Below are positions 50,999-61,081 of a stretch of 64,000 nucleotides of DNA, one piece after another (the stretch's first letter is position 1; every line of letters starts with the position of its first letter). Below the pieces are notes generated by a model that was given only the letters and a program-made list of their open reading frames with translations, searched no databases and was not told the origin of the DNA. The position numbers were made by a program, and so were the translations under genes. The DNA lies in the NCBI GenBank assembly GCA_024231975.1, contig JAAEQB010000120.1:310001-374000 (forward strand), in the 5' to 3' direction. This stretch comes from Allobosea sp. Its GTDB lineage: Bacteria > Pseudomonadota > Alphaproteobacteria > Rhizobiales > Beijerinckiaceae.

Positions 50999-51008
50999 CG
51001 CGCCGGCC
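50975..51008 (-). terminator. Terminator of the TCA operon (after lpd)
   Basis: Read on the minus strand, GGCCGGCGCG pairs with CGCGCCGGCC around nine bases, followed by TTTTTG. It overlaps the last eight codons of the convergent methyltransferase gene. A second small hairpin, GGCCGC/GCGGCC, is at 51025-51040. Confidence 0.82.
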
Positions 51009-51045
51009 CCGAAACTGAAAGCGTGGCCGCCGGAGCGGCCTCGCC

Positions 51046-52443
51046 TCACATATGGATCGGGCGCTTGTCGACGGCGAGCGCCGCTTCCTTGACCGCCTCG
51101 GCCAGCGTCGGATGGGCGTGGCAGGTGCGGGCGAGATCCTCGGCCGAGCCGCCGAACTCCATCAGCACCGTCACCTCGGCGATCAGGTCGCCGGCATGCG
51201 GGCCGATGATGTGGCAGCCGAGAACGCGGTCGGTTGCAGCGTCGGCGAGGAACTTGACGAAGCCGTCGGTGTGCCGCATCGCCCGCGCCCGGCCATTGGC
51301 CGTGAACGGGAACTTGCCGACCTTGTAGGCGACGCCCGCGGCCTTGAGCTCTTCCTCGGTCTTGCCGATCGCGGCGACCTCGGGGGCGGTGTAGACGATG
51401 CCGGGAATGGCGTCGTAGTTCACATGGCCATGCTTGCCGGCGAGGATCTCGGCGACGGCGACGCCCTCATCCTCGGCCTTGTGCGCCAGCATCGGCCCGC
51501 GCACCACGTCGCCGATCGCATAGATGCCCGGGACATTGGTCTGGAAATGTTCGTCGATGATGACGCGACCGCGCTCGGTCGCGATGCCGGCCTTGTCGAG
51601 GCCAAGTCCGTCCGTGTTCGGACGACGGCCGATCGCGACCAGCACGATGTCGGCATTCAGCGTCTTGGCCTCGCCGCCAGCGGCCGGCTCGACAGTGATG
51701 GTGGCGCCCTTTTTGCCGGTCTCGACCTTGGTGACCTTCGAGCCGAGATGGAAGGTGAAGCCCTGCTTCTGCAGGATGCGCTGGAACTGCTTGGCGATCT
51801 CGTCGTCCATGCCGGGCAGGATGCGGTCGAGATACTCGACCACCGTGACCTTCGCGCCGAGCCGGGCCCAGACCGAGCCGATCTCAAGGCCGATCACGCC
51901 GGCGCCGACCACCAGCAGCTCCTTCGGCACGCCGGAGAGTTCGAGCGCGCCGGTCGAAGTCACCACCGTCTTCTCGTCGGTCGTGACGCCCGGGAGCGCC
52001 GCCGATTCCGAGCCGGTCGCGATGACGATGTTCTTGGTCTCGAGCTCCTGCGTCTTGCCGTCCTCGCTGGTGACGACGACCTTGCCGGCAGCCGGGATCG
52101 AGGCGGTGCCGTGGAACGGGTCGATCTTGTTCTTCTTCAGCAGGAAGGCAACGCCGTTGACGTTGGCATCGATGGTCTCCTGCTTGTGGACCATCATCTG
52201 CTTCAGATCGAGCTTGGGCTTGCCGACATTGATGCCGAGGCTCTCGAAGGTGTGGCCGGCCTCCTCGAACATCTCGGAAGCGTGCAGCAGCGCCTTGGAG
52301 GGGATACAGCCGACATTCAGGCAGGTGCCGCCATGGGTCTTACGCTTCTCGACCACCGCGACCTTGAGGCCGAGCTGGGCGGCGCGGATGGCGCAGACAT
52401 AGCCGCCGGGGCCGGTTCCGATGACGACGAGATCGTAGGACAT
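51046..52443 (-). CDS. lpdA: Dihydrolipoyl dehydrogenase (E3)
   Basis: FAD enzyme that reoxidises lipoamide of 2-oxoglutarate dehydrogenase. The N-terminal FAD loop is DLVVIGTGPGGYVCAIRAAQ, the redox disulfide is in GGTCLNVGCIPSK, the NAD-site GAGVIGLEIGSVWARLGAKV, and the C-terminal base His in CHAHPTLAEAVKEAAL. 465 residues is standard. It is the last gene of the mdh-suc operon, 21 bases after the VOC gene. Confidence 0.96.
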   Translation of the reverse strand: MSYDLVVIGTGPGGYVCAIRAAQLGLKVAVVEKRKTHGGTCLNVGCIPSKALLHASEMFEEAGHTFESLGINVGKPKLDLKQMMVHKQETIDANVNGVAFLLKKNKIDPFHGTASIPAAGKVVVTSEDGKTQELETKNIVIATGSESAALPGVTTDEKTVVTSTGALELSGVPKELLVVGAGVIGLEIGSVWARLGAKVTVVEYLDRILPGMDDEIAKQFQRILQKQGFTFHLGSKVTKVETGKKGATITVEPAAGGEAKTLNADIVLVAIGRRPNTDGLGLDKAGIATERGRVIIDEHFQTNVPGIYAIGDVVRGPMLAHKAEDEGVAVAEILAGKHGHVNYDAIPGIVYTAPEVAAIGKTEEELKAAGVAYKVGKFPFTANGRARAMRHTDGFVKFLADAATDRVLGCHIIGPHAGDLIAEVTVLMEFGGSAEDLARTCHAHPTLAEAVKEAALAVDKRPIHM

Positions 52444-52464
52444 GGTCTCTCTTCCGTTCAGACT

Positions 52465-52893
52465 TTACGATTGCTGCGCCAGCGGCGCGTTGAAGGCCCA
52501 GACATGGCCGAAGGGGTCGCGCAGCCTCGCATAGCGCGCGCCCCAGAACACATCGCTCGGCGGCATGGCGACATCCGCGCCGGCAGCCGCGGCCTTCGCG
52601 ACGGCGGCATCGACATCGGCCGGCGCAGGCAGGTTGATGTTGATCGCGATGCTGGCCCCGCTGCGCGAATGCGGCGCCAGCACATCGCCGCCGAATTCGA
52701 GGAATTCGTCGTGCAGCATCACCTCGCTGCCGAACATGGCGAGGTTGGCATGCATGACGCGCTCGCCGTCCTCCGCCATCGCCTTGAACGTACACTGCGC
52801 GCCAAAAGCCTTCTCGTAGAAGGCGATCGCCGCTTCGCCGCCCTTGACGCAGAGATGCGCCTGGATCGGTGGCGGGTTGGGTCCGAAAGCCAT
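52465..52893 (-). CDS. VOC family protein (PhnB/glyoxalase-like)
   Basis: A 142-residue vicinal-oxygen-chelate protein: IQAHLCVKGGEAAIAFYEKA, then HANLAMFGSEVMLHDEFLEF, and a C-terminal WGARYARLRDPFGHVWAFNA. It resembles the PhnB/YdeM-like group; a metal set is not clear. The start ATG 52893 has AGGAGGAGGG. It sits within the TCA operon between a membrane protein gene and lpd, where its role is unknown. Confidence 0.85.
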   Translation of the reverse strand: MAFGPNPPPIQAHLCVKGGEAAIAFYEKAFGAQCTFKAMAEDGERVMHANLAMFGSEVMLHDEFLEFGGDVLAPHSRSGASIAININLPAPADVDAAVAKAAAAGADVAMPPSDVFWGARYARLRDPFGHVWAFNAPLAQQS

Positions 52894-52958
52894 GCTCCCT
52901 CCTCCTAGGCAGATCGAACGACCACGTCGGACTTCGTGGGCAACTTGGTCACCCCATC

Positions 52959-53345
52959 CTATCGATGCGACGGCAAAAACCGCGCTGCCATCGCCGGTAA
53001 GAGGGCCAGGAGCCCGATGATGTCGGCGATCACGACCTTCCTGATCGCGGGACCATACCCGCCGACGAGGAGCGCGATCACGATGAAGCTCGCCATGCTC
53101 GCACCAGCGACGAGCACGGCCACATCGCGCAGCCCGGGCCGGACGGCGGCCACCAGCAGCAAGACGCCCACGAGACCGAACAGGACGGCACGGTGCCGCA
53201 GCAGGATTTCGAGATCGGGACTGGCGATCTCGAAACCGTAGAGCGAGCGCAGCCATCCGGCCCCGGCTACGCCAATCGTCGGCAAAAGATTGATGATGCC
53301 GGCAACGGCGAGGCCAACAGGGACGAGCTGTGCCGGGATCGCCAT
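52959..53345 (-). CDS. Hypothetical membrane protein in the TCA operon
   Basis: A 128-residue protein I do not recognise, with four hydrophobic segments: LVPVGLAVAGIINLLPTIGV, AVLFGLVGVLLLVAAV, VAVLVAGASMASFIVIALLV and VVIADIIGLLALLPAMAARF. It follows sucB by 11 bases on the same strand, so it is co-transcribed. No catalytic motif is visible. Codon use looks like its neighbours. Confidence 0.75.
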   Translation of the reverse strand: MAIPAQLVPVGLAVAGIINLLPTIGVAGAGWLRSLYGFEIASPDLEILLRHRAVLFGLVGVLLLVAAVRPGLRDVAVLVAGASMASFIVIALLVGGYGPAIRKVVIADIIGLLALLPAMAARFLPSHR

Positions 53346-53356
53346 CTAGGCAGGTC

Positions 53357-54580
53357 TCAGAGGTCGAGCACGAGGCGCGCCGGGTCCTCCAGGCCTTCCT
53401 TGACGCGAACAAGGAAGGTCACGGCCTCCTTGCCGTCGATGATGCGGTGGTCGTACGAGACTGCGAGATACATCATCGGGCGGATTTCGATCTTGCCGCC
53501 GACGACCATCGGCCGCTCCTGGATCTTGTGCATGCCCAGAATCGCCGATTGCGGCGCGTTCAGGATCGGCGTCGACATCAGCGAGCCGTAGACGCCGCCA
53601 TTCGAGATGGTGAAGGTGCCACCCTGCATCTCCTCGATCTTGAGGGCGCCGTCGCGGGCCTTCTTGCCGAACTCGCCGATCTTCTTCTCGACGCCAGCGA
53701 TGGAGAGTTCGTCCGCATCGCGCACGACCGGCACGACCAGGCCCTTGTCAGTGCCGACGGCGACGCCGATGTGGTAGTAGTTCTTGTAGACGATGTCGGT
53801 GCCGTCGATCTCGGCGTTGACGGCCGGGATTTCCTTCAGCGCCTGCACGCAGGCCTTCACGAAGAAGCCCATGAAGCCGAGCTTCACGCCGTGCTTCTTC
53901 TCGAACACGTCCTTGTACTGGTTGCGCAGCGCCATGACGTTGGTCATGTCCACCTCGTTGAAGGTGGTCAGCATCGCGGCGTTGGTCTGGGCTTCCTTGA
54001 GACGGCGCGCGATGGTCTGGCGCAGCTTGGTCATCTTGACGCGCTCTTCGCGCGAGGCGTCGTCCGGGGCCGACGGGGCGCGGACCTGAACCGGGGCGGC
54101 GGGCGCCGCAGCGGCGACGGCCGGGCCGGTTGCGATCGCAGCGAGCATGTCGCCCTTGGTGACGCGGCCGTCCTTGCCGGAGGCTGCGACCTTCGAGGGG
54201 TCGACGCCGCTCTCGGCAGCAAGGCGGGAAACAGCCGGGCCGGAATCGGCCGCCTTGGTCGCGGGCGCGGTGGCAGCGGGAGCAGCGGCAGCCGGCTTGG
54301 GCGCCTCTTCAGCCTTGGCCGGAGCGGCCGCTGCCTTGCCGTCACCGGCGGCGATGGTGCCGAGCAGCGCGCTGACGCCGACCGTCTCGCCTTCCTTGGC
54401 GACGATCTCGCCGAGCACGCCGGCAGCCGGAGCGTTGACTTCCAGCGTCACCTTGTCGGTCTCGAGCTCGACCAAAGGCTCGTCCGCCTTCACCGCGTCG
54501 CCGGGCTTCTTGAACCACTTGCCGATGGTGGCCTCGGAGACGGATTCGCCGAGGGTCGGAACGCGGATTTCGGTCGCCAT
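53357..54580 (-). CDS. sucB: 2-oxoglutarate dehydrogenase E2, dihydrolipoyl succinyltransferase
   Basis: Core of the 2-oxoglutarate dehydrogenase complex, 407 residues. One lipoyl domain (VELETDKVTLEVNAPAAGVL, lipoyl lysine in ETDKV), an Ala/Pro/Lys linker, the subunit-binding domain SRLAAESGVDPSKVAASGKD then GRVTKGDM, and the catalytic domain ending in SYDHRIIDGKEAVTFLVRV, with the HxxxDG active site. It follows sucA by 38 bases. Confidence 0.96.
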   Translation of the reverse strand: MATEIRVPTLGESVSEATIGKWFKKPGDAVKADEPLVELETDKVTLEVNAPAAGVLGEIVAKEGETVGVSALLGTIAAGDGKAAAAPAKAEEAPKPAAAAPAATAPATKAADSGPAVSRLAAESGVDPSKVAASGKDGRVTKGDMLAAIATGPAVAAAAPAAPVQVRAPSAPDDASREERVKMTKLRQTIARRLKEAQTNAAMLTTFNEVDMTNVMALRNQYKDVFEKKHGVKLGFMGFFVKACVQALKEIPAVNAEIDGTDIVYKNYYHIGVAVGTDKGLVVPVVRDADELSIAGVEKKIGEFGKKARDGALKIEEMQGGTFTISNGGVYGSLMSTPILNAPQSAILGMHKIQERPMVVGGKIEIRPMMYLAVSYDHRIIDGKEAVTFLVRVKEGLEDPARLVLDL

Positions 54581-54618
54581 GTCAGGCCTCTTCTCGTGTC
54601 TTTATGTCAGGCGAAGGA

Positions 54619-57576
54619 TCAGACCGCGAAGGTCTCGTCCAGGAAGGCGTTGAGCTGGGCCAGGTGCTTCGACATCAGGCCGGTCGCGGTCGCAGCCGAG
54701 GCCGGGCGGCCGACATAACGCGGCCGCTTCGACTTCGAGCCGGCATGGCCCAGCACCCACTCCAGATAGGGCTCGACGAAGGTCCAGGCGCCCTGGTTCT
54801 TCGGCTCTTCCTGGCACCAGACGACGTCGGCGCCCTTGAAGCGGCCCAGCTCCTGGGCCAGCGACTTCAGCGGGAACGGATAGAGCTGCTCGACGCGCAT
54901 CAGGTAGACATCGTCGATGCCGCGCTTCTCGCGCTCCTCCAGCAGGTCGAAATAGACTTTGCCCGAGCAGAGCACGACGCGGCGGATCTTCGAATCCTTG
55001 ACCAGCTTGGTGGTCGACTTGCCGCGCTCGGCATCATCGTGCAGCACGCGGTGGAAGGTCGAGCCCTCGGCCAGCTCGCTGAGGTCCGAGACGCAGCGCT
55101 TGTGGCGCAGCAGCGATTTCGGCGTCATCAGGATCAGCGGCTTGCGGAAGTCGCGCTTCAGCTGGCGGCGCAGGATGTGGAAATAGCTCGCCGGGGTCGA
55201 GCAGTTCGCCACCTGCATGTTGTCTTCGGCGCACATCTGCAGGAAGCGCTCGAGGCGGGCCGAAGAGTGCTCCGGCCCCTGGCCCTCATAGCCATGCGGC
55301 AGCAGGCAGACGAGGCCCGACATGCGCAGCCACTTGCGCTCGCCCGAGGAGATGAACTGGTCGAACACGACCTGCGCACCATTGGCGAAGTCGCCGAACT
55401 GCGCCTCCCACATCGTCAGCGCGTTCGGCTCCGACAGGGTGTAGCCGTATTCGAAGCCGAGCACCGCCTCTTCCGAGAGCATCGAGTTGATGACCTCGTA
55501 GCGGCCCTGGCCCTCGCGGATATGGTTCAGCGAGGTGTGACGAGCCTCGGTCTCCTGGTCGATCAGCACCGAATGGCGCTGCGAGAAGGTGCCGCGCTCG
55601 CAATCCTGGCCGGAGAGGCGGACCGGGTTGCCGTCGAGCAGCAGCGAGCCGAAGGCAAGCGCTTCGCCCGTCGCCCAGTCGATCCCCTGCCCGCTCTCGA
55701 CCGCCTTGCGACGGTTGTCGAGGAAGCGCTGGATCGTCTTGTGGACGTTGAAGCCTTCCGGGACCTCGGTGATCTTCTGCGTGATTTCCTTGAGCGTCGC
55801 TTCCGGCACGCCGGTGGCGCCGCGGCGCGGATCGTCCTCGTCGGCGCGGATCGCCTTCATGCCGGCCCAGCGGCCGTCGAGCCAGTCGGCCTTGTTCGGC
55901 TTGAAGGCCTGGCCGGCGTCGAACTCGACCTCGAGCCTGTCCTTCCAGGCGGCGCGCATCTGGTCGAGCTCGCCCGGCTGGATCACGCCCTCGGCCTCGA
56001 GCTTGGCGCTGTAGAGCTCCAGCGTCGACTTGTGGCCGCGGATCTTGCGGTACATGAGCGGCTGGGTGAAGCCCGGCTCGTCGCCTTCGTTATGGCCGAA
56101 GCGGCGATAGCAGAACATGTCGATCACGACCGGCTTGTGGAACTTCTGCCGGAACTCGATCGCGATCTTGGCGGCGAAGACGACCGCTTCCGGATCGTCG
56201 CCGTTCACATGGAAGACCGGTGCCTCGACCATCTTCGCCACGTCGGACGGATAGGGCGAGGAGCGCGAATAGCGCGGATAGGTGGTGAAGCCGATCTGGT
56301 TGTTGATGATGAAGTGCAGCGAGCCGCCGGTGCGGTGGCCCTTCAGGCCCGACAGGCCGAGGCACTCGGCCACGACGCCCTGGCCGGCGAAGGCTGCGTC
56401 GCCATGGATCAGCAGCGGCAGCACCTTGGAGCGCTCGACGATGTCGCCGAACTGGTCCTGCTTGGCGCGGACCTTACCGAGCACCACGGGGTCGACGATC
56501 TCGAGATGCGAGGGGTTCGCGGTCAGCGAGACGTGGACATTGTTGCCGTCGAACTCGCGATCGCTGGACGCACCGAGATGGTACTTGACGTCGCCCGAGC
56601 CCTCGACGTCGTCGGGGGCGAAGGAGCCGCCCTTGAACTCGTGGAACAGCGCGCGGTGCGGCTTGCCCAGCACCTGGGTCAGCACGTTGAGGCGGCCGCG
56701 ATGGGCCATGCCGAAGACGATGTCGCGCACGCCGAGCGAGCCGCCGCGCTTGATGATCTGCTCCAGCGCCGGGATCAGCGACTCGCCGCCATCGAGGCCG
56801 AAGCGCTTGGTGCCGGTGAACTTGAGGTCCAAGAACTTCTCGAAGCCTTCGGCCTCGACCAGCTTGTTCAGGATCGCCTTCTTGCCCTCGCGGGTGAAGG
56901 CGATCTCCTTGTCCGGCCCCTCGATCCGTTCCTGCAGCCAGGCCTTCTGCTCGGGATCGGAGATGTGCATGAACTCGACGCCGAGCGTCTGGCAATAGGT
57001 CCGCTGCAGGATCGCCGTCATCTCGCGGATGGTGGCGAACTCCAGGCCGAGCACGTTGTCGATGAAGATCTTGCGGTCGAGATCGGCCTCGGTGAAGCCG
57101 AACGCCGCCGGCGACAGCTCCTCCGGATCCTTCTGGCTCTCGATCCCGAGCGGGTCGAGCTGGGCATGGAGGTGGCCGCGCATGCGATAGGCGCGGATCA
57201 ACATGATCGCACGGACAGAGTCCCGCGTCGCCTGCTGGACGTCAGCGGCAGACAGCGTCGCGCCAGCGGCCTTGGCCTTGGCGCCGAGCTTCTCGCCGAC
57301 AGCCTTCTCGACCGCGGCCCAGTTGCCGTCGAGCGCCGAGACCAGCTCGCCGCCGGCCGGGATCGGCCAGTTCGGCTTCTTCCAGGACGCGCCCTTGGCG
57401 TTGTCGACGATCGCCTGCTTGTCGTCGTTCAGCGCGGAGAAGAAGCCCTGCCACTCCGGATCGACCGACTTGGGGTCGGCCTGATAGCGGGCGTAGAGAT
57501 CCTCGATATAGGCCGCGTTGCCGCCATAGAGGAAACCCGTCTGCGCGAGAGCCTCGTTGATGTCCTGGCGAGCCAT
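54619..57576 (-). CDS. sucA: 2-oxoglutarate dehydrogenase E1
   Basis: Thiamine-diphosphate decarboxylase of the complex, 985 residues. N-terminus GFLYGGNAAYIEDLYARYQA then DPKSVDPEWQGFF; core motifs include EGFEKFLDLKFTGTKRFGLD, GMAHRGRLNVL, HGDAAFAGQGVVAECLGLS (ThDP/Mg region), NNQIGFTT and VCLLPHGYEGQGPEHSSARL. Full length. It is separated from sucD by a composite hairpin repeat at 57618-57697. Confidence 0.97.
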   Translation of the reverse strand: MARQDINEALAQTGFLYGGNAAYIEDLYARYQADPKSVDPEWQGFFSALNDDKQAIVDNAKGASWKKPNWPIPAGGELVSALDGNWAAVEKAVGEKLGAKAKAAGATLSAADVQQATRDSVRAIMLIRAYRMRGHLHAQLDPLGIESQKDPEELSPAAFGFTEADLDRKIFIDNVLGLEFATIREMTAILQRTYCQTLGVEFMHISDPEQKAWLQERIEGPDKEIAFTREGKKAILNKLVEAEGFEKFLDLKFTGTKRFGLDGGESLIPALEQIIKRGGSLGVRDIVFGMAHRGRLNVLTQVLGKPHRALFHEFKGGSFAPDDVEGSGDVKYHLGASSDREFDGNNVHVSLTANPSHLEIVDPVVLGKVRAKQDQFGDIVERSKVLPLLIHGDAAFAGQGVVAECLGLSGLKGHRTGGSLHFIINNQIGFTTYPRYSRSSPYPSDVAKMVEAPVFHVNGDDPEAVVFAAKIAIEFRQKFHKPVVIDMFCYRRFGHNEGDEPGFTQPLMYRKIRGHKSTLELYSAKLEAEGVIQPGELDQMRAAWKDRLEVEFDAGQAFKPNKADWLDGRWAGMKAIRADEDDPRRGATGVPEATLKEITQKITEVPEGFNVHKTIQRFLDNRRKAVESGQGIDWATGEALAFGSLLLDGNPVRLSGQDCERGTFSQRHSVLIDQETEARHTSLNHIREGQGRYEVINSMLSEEAVLGFEYGYTLSEPNALTMWEAQFGDFANGAQVVFDQFISSGERKWLRMSGLVCLLPHGYEGQGPEHSSARLERFLQMCAEDNMQVANCSTPASYFHILRRQLKRDFRKPLILMTPKSLLRHKRCVSDLSELAEGSTFHRVLHDDAERGKSTTKLVKDSKIRRVVLCSGKVYFDLLEEREKRGIDDVYLMRVEQLYPFPLKSLAQELGRFKGADVVWCQEEPKNQGAWTFVEPYLEWVLGHAGSKSKRPRYVGRPASAATATGLMSKHLAQLNAFLDETFAV

Positions 57577-57617
57577 GGTCGTCCTGCCTTCTTCCTAACC
57601 TGCCGCTTCGTCTTGCC

Positions 57618-57697
57618 GTCATGCTCGGGCAAAGCCCGAGCATCTCTTTGTCGAGCCTGGCTGGTCACGAGATGGTCGGCTCAAGCCCGACCATGAC
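57618..57697. repeat. Composite multi-hairpin element, copy 2, between sucD and sucA
   Basis: GTC, then ATGCTCGGG-CAAAG-CCCGAGCAT, a 28-base middle, then ATGGTCGG with CCGACCAT and GAC. The outer layout matches the element at 33463-33558, although the middle part differs. It sits between two genes of one operon, where it could affect transcript processing. Confidence 0.8.
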
Positions 57698-57709
57698 GCA
57701 GCCTGCTGC

Positions 57710-58594
57710 TTAGCCCTTCAAAACCTCGACCAAGGTCTTTCCAAGGCGAGCCGGCGATGGTGAGACCCGGATGCCGGCCGCTTCCATCGCCGCGATCTTG
57801 TCCTCGGCGCCGCCCTTGCCGCCGGAGATGATCGCGCCGGCATGGCCCATGCGGCGGCCGGGGGGAGCGGTGCGGCCAGCGATGAAGCCGACCATCGGCT
57901 TCTTGCGCCCGCGCTTCGCCTCGTCCTTGATGAACTGCGCCGCGTCTTCCTCGGCCGAGCCGCCGATCTCGCCGATCATCACGATCGAGGTGGTCTTCTC
58001 GTCGGCGAGGAACATCTCGAGCATGTCGATGAACTCGGTGCCCTTGACCGGGTCGCCGCCGATGCCGACCGCCGTGGTCTGGCCGAGGCCCTCGTTCGTG
58101 GTCTGGAACACCGCCTCATAGGTCAGCGTGCCGGAGCGCGAGACGATGCCGACCGAGCCGGGCTTGAAGATATTGGCCGGCATGATGCCGATCTTGCTCT
58201 CGCCGGCGGTGACGACGCCCGGGCAGTTCGGCCCGATCAGGCGGGTCTTCGAGCCGCAGAGCGAGCGCTTCACACGGACCATGTCGAGCACCGGGATACC
58301 CTCGGTGATGCAGATCACCAGCGGGATCTCGGCGTCGATCGCCTCGCAGATCGCATCGGCCGCGCCCGGCGGCGGAACGTAGACGACGGAGGCCGTAGCG
58401 CCGGTCTTCTCGCGCGCCTCGGCGACGGTGTCGAAGACGGGCAGGCCGAGATGGAGCGAGCCGCCCTTACCGGGCGAGGTGCCGCCGACCATCTGCGTGC
58501 CATAGGCGATCGCCTGCTCGGAGTGGAAGGTGCCGTTCTTGCCGGTGAAGCCCTGGCAGATGACCTTGGTGTTCTTGTCGATCAGGATGGACAT
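57710..58594 (-). CDS. sucD: Succinyl-CoA synthetase subunit alpha
   Basis: CoA-binding and phospho-histidine subunit, 294 residues. Visible: VICQGFTGKNGTFHSEQAIA, the CoA-site VYVPPPGAADAI, GPNCPGVVT, GIVSRSGTLTYEA, and the phosphorylated His in RRMGHAGAIISGGKG. It follows sucC by nine bases. Confidence 0.97.
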   Translation of the reverse strand: MSILIDKNTKVICQGFTGKNGTFHSEQAIAYGTQMVGGTSPGKGGSLHLGLPVFDTVAEAREKTGATASVVYVPPPGAADAICEAIDAEIPLVICITEGIPVLDMVRVKRSLCGSKTRLIGPNCPGVVTAGESKIGIMPANIFKPGSVGIVSRSGTLTYEAVFQTTNEGLGQTTAVGIGGDPVKGTEFIDMLEMFLADEKTTSIVMIGEIGGSAEEDAAQFIKDEAKRGRKKPMVGFIAGRTAPPGRRMGHAGAIISGGKGGAEDKIAAMEAAGIRVSPSPARLGKTLVEVLKG

Positions 58595-58603
58595 CGGTTT
58601 ACC

Positions 58604-59800
<1,197 letters not shown>

Positions 59801-59832
59801 GCCTGATGTCCTGTGCCGGTAAAGGGAGAGGC

Positions 59833-59865
59833 GATGGCGTGACGGCCGCCGGCCATCACGCCATC
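59833..59865 (-). other. Intercistronic hairpin between mdh and sucC
   Basis: GATGGCGTGA pairs with TCACGCCATC, with an inner GGCC/GGCC stem and one mismatch. It has no T run; likely a processing or stabilising structure after mdh. Confidence 0.6.
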
Positions 59866-59873
59866 CGTCTGTC

Positions 59874-60836
59874 TCACGCCAATGACGCGTCGATGCTCTT
59901 GCAGGCGTCGATCAGGCTCTGGACCGAGGCGACCGACTTGGCCAGCATCTCCTTCTCGGCGCCGTTGAGGCGGATCTTGACGACCCGTTCGACACCCTTT
60001 GCACCGATCACCACCGGCACGCCGACGAACATGTCCTTGACGCCGTACTGGCCCTTGAGCGCAGCCGCCGCCGGCAGGACGCGCTTCTGGTCCTTGAGAT
60101 AGCTCTCGGCCATGGCGATCGCCGAGGCGGCCGGGGCGTAGAAGGCCGAGCCGGTCTTGAGCAGGTTGACGATCTCGCCGCCACCCTTGCGGGTGCGCTC
60201 GACGATGGCGTCGAGACGCTCCTGCGTCGTCCACTTCATCTTGACGAGGTCGGGCAGCGGGATGCCGGCGACGCCCGAGTAACGGACCAGCGGCACCATG
60301 TCGTCGCCATGGCCGCCGAGCACGAAGGCCGAGACGTCCTTGACCGAGACCTTGAACTCGTCGGCGAGGAAGTGGCGGAAGCGGGCCGAGTCGAGCACGC
60401 CGGCCATGCCGCAGATCATGTTGGGCTTCAGGCCCGAGAACTTCTGCAGGGCCCAGACCATCGCGTCGAGCGGGTTGGTGATGCAGATCACGAAGGCCTT
60501 GGGAGCATACTGCTTGATGCCCTCGCCGACCGACTTCATCACCTTGAGGTTGATGCCGATCAGGTCGTCGCGGCTCATGCCGGGCTTACGCGGCACGCCG
60601 GCGGTGACGATGATCACGTCGGCGCCCTTGATGTCCTCGTAAGAATTCGTGCCCTTGTAGCCGGCGTCGAAGCCGTCGACCGGAGCGGACTCGGCGATAT
60701 CCAGGCCTTTGCCCTGGGGAATGCCCTCAGCGATGTCGAACAGGACGACGTCGCCCAGTTCCTTGAGACCGGCGAGGTGCGCGAGCGTGCCGCCGATCTG
60801 TCCAGCGCCGATGAGGGCGATCTTCTTGCGGGCCAT
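59874..60836 (-). CDS. mdh: Malate dehydrogenase
   Basis: NAD-dependent malate dehydrogenase of the LDH-like type, 320 residues from ATG 60836 (AAGGATTCGGCA upstream; the longer reading to 60953 is upstream leader). IALIGAGQIGGTLAHLAGLK is the NAD loop, GVPRKPGMSRDDL the mobile loop with substrate arginines, ITNPLDAMVW, and the catalytic His in LGGHGDDMVPLVRYS. It is the first gene of the TCA operon. Confidence 0.97.
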   Translation of the reverse strand: MARKKIALIGAGQIGGTLAHLAGLKELGDVVLFDIAEGIPQGKGLDIAESAPVDGFDAGYKGTNSYEDIKGADVIIVTAGVPRKPGMSRDDLIGINLKVMKSVGEGIKQYAPKAFVICITNPLDAMVWALQKFSGLKPNMICGMAGVLDSARFRHFLADEFKVSVKDVSAFVLGGHGDDMVPLVRYSGVAGIPLPDLVKMKWTTQERLDAIVERTRKGGGEIVNLLKTGSAFYAPAASAIAMAESYLKDQKRVLPAAAALKGQYGVKDMFVGVPVVIGAKGVERVVKIRLNGAEKEMLAKSVASVQSLIDACKSIDASLA

Positions 60837-61081
60837 TGCCGAATCCTTGTTGTTGGATGCGAAAGCAGGTGAAGCCGAAAAGCCGTGGGTTCTTTGACCC
60901 AAGCCGCTCTCGGGCTCAACCCTGTCGAAAATTGGACATTGGAATGTCCCCAAGCGGCAATTTCGGCCCTCTGATCACGGAATGCCCTGCAAAACCAAAC
61001 CCTTAGAAGCTAACCCGTGAAGGTGCGCCGTCATCCTGCCGCGAAAACGGGCAGTTACATTTTACAAATTTTGTCATTTTT
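60837..61081 (-). promoter_or_regulatory. Leader/promoter region of the TCA operon
   Basis: The 245 bases between the TetR stop and the mdh start must hold the promoter of the mdh-suc-lpd operon. An AT-rich patch (TTACATTTTACAAATTTTGTC) lies at its far end, 61053-61073, the natural place for a promoter with a long leader of about 200 bases. I cannot name a regulator site or riboswitch in the leader. Confidence 0.4.

Noticed and set aside
54604..57696. 1030-residue plus-strand open frame opposite sucA
   Set aside because: It is an antisense shadow of a high-GC gene: its sequence is low-complexity Arg/Ala/Asp-rich and follows sucA codon by codon, while sucA has every family motif.
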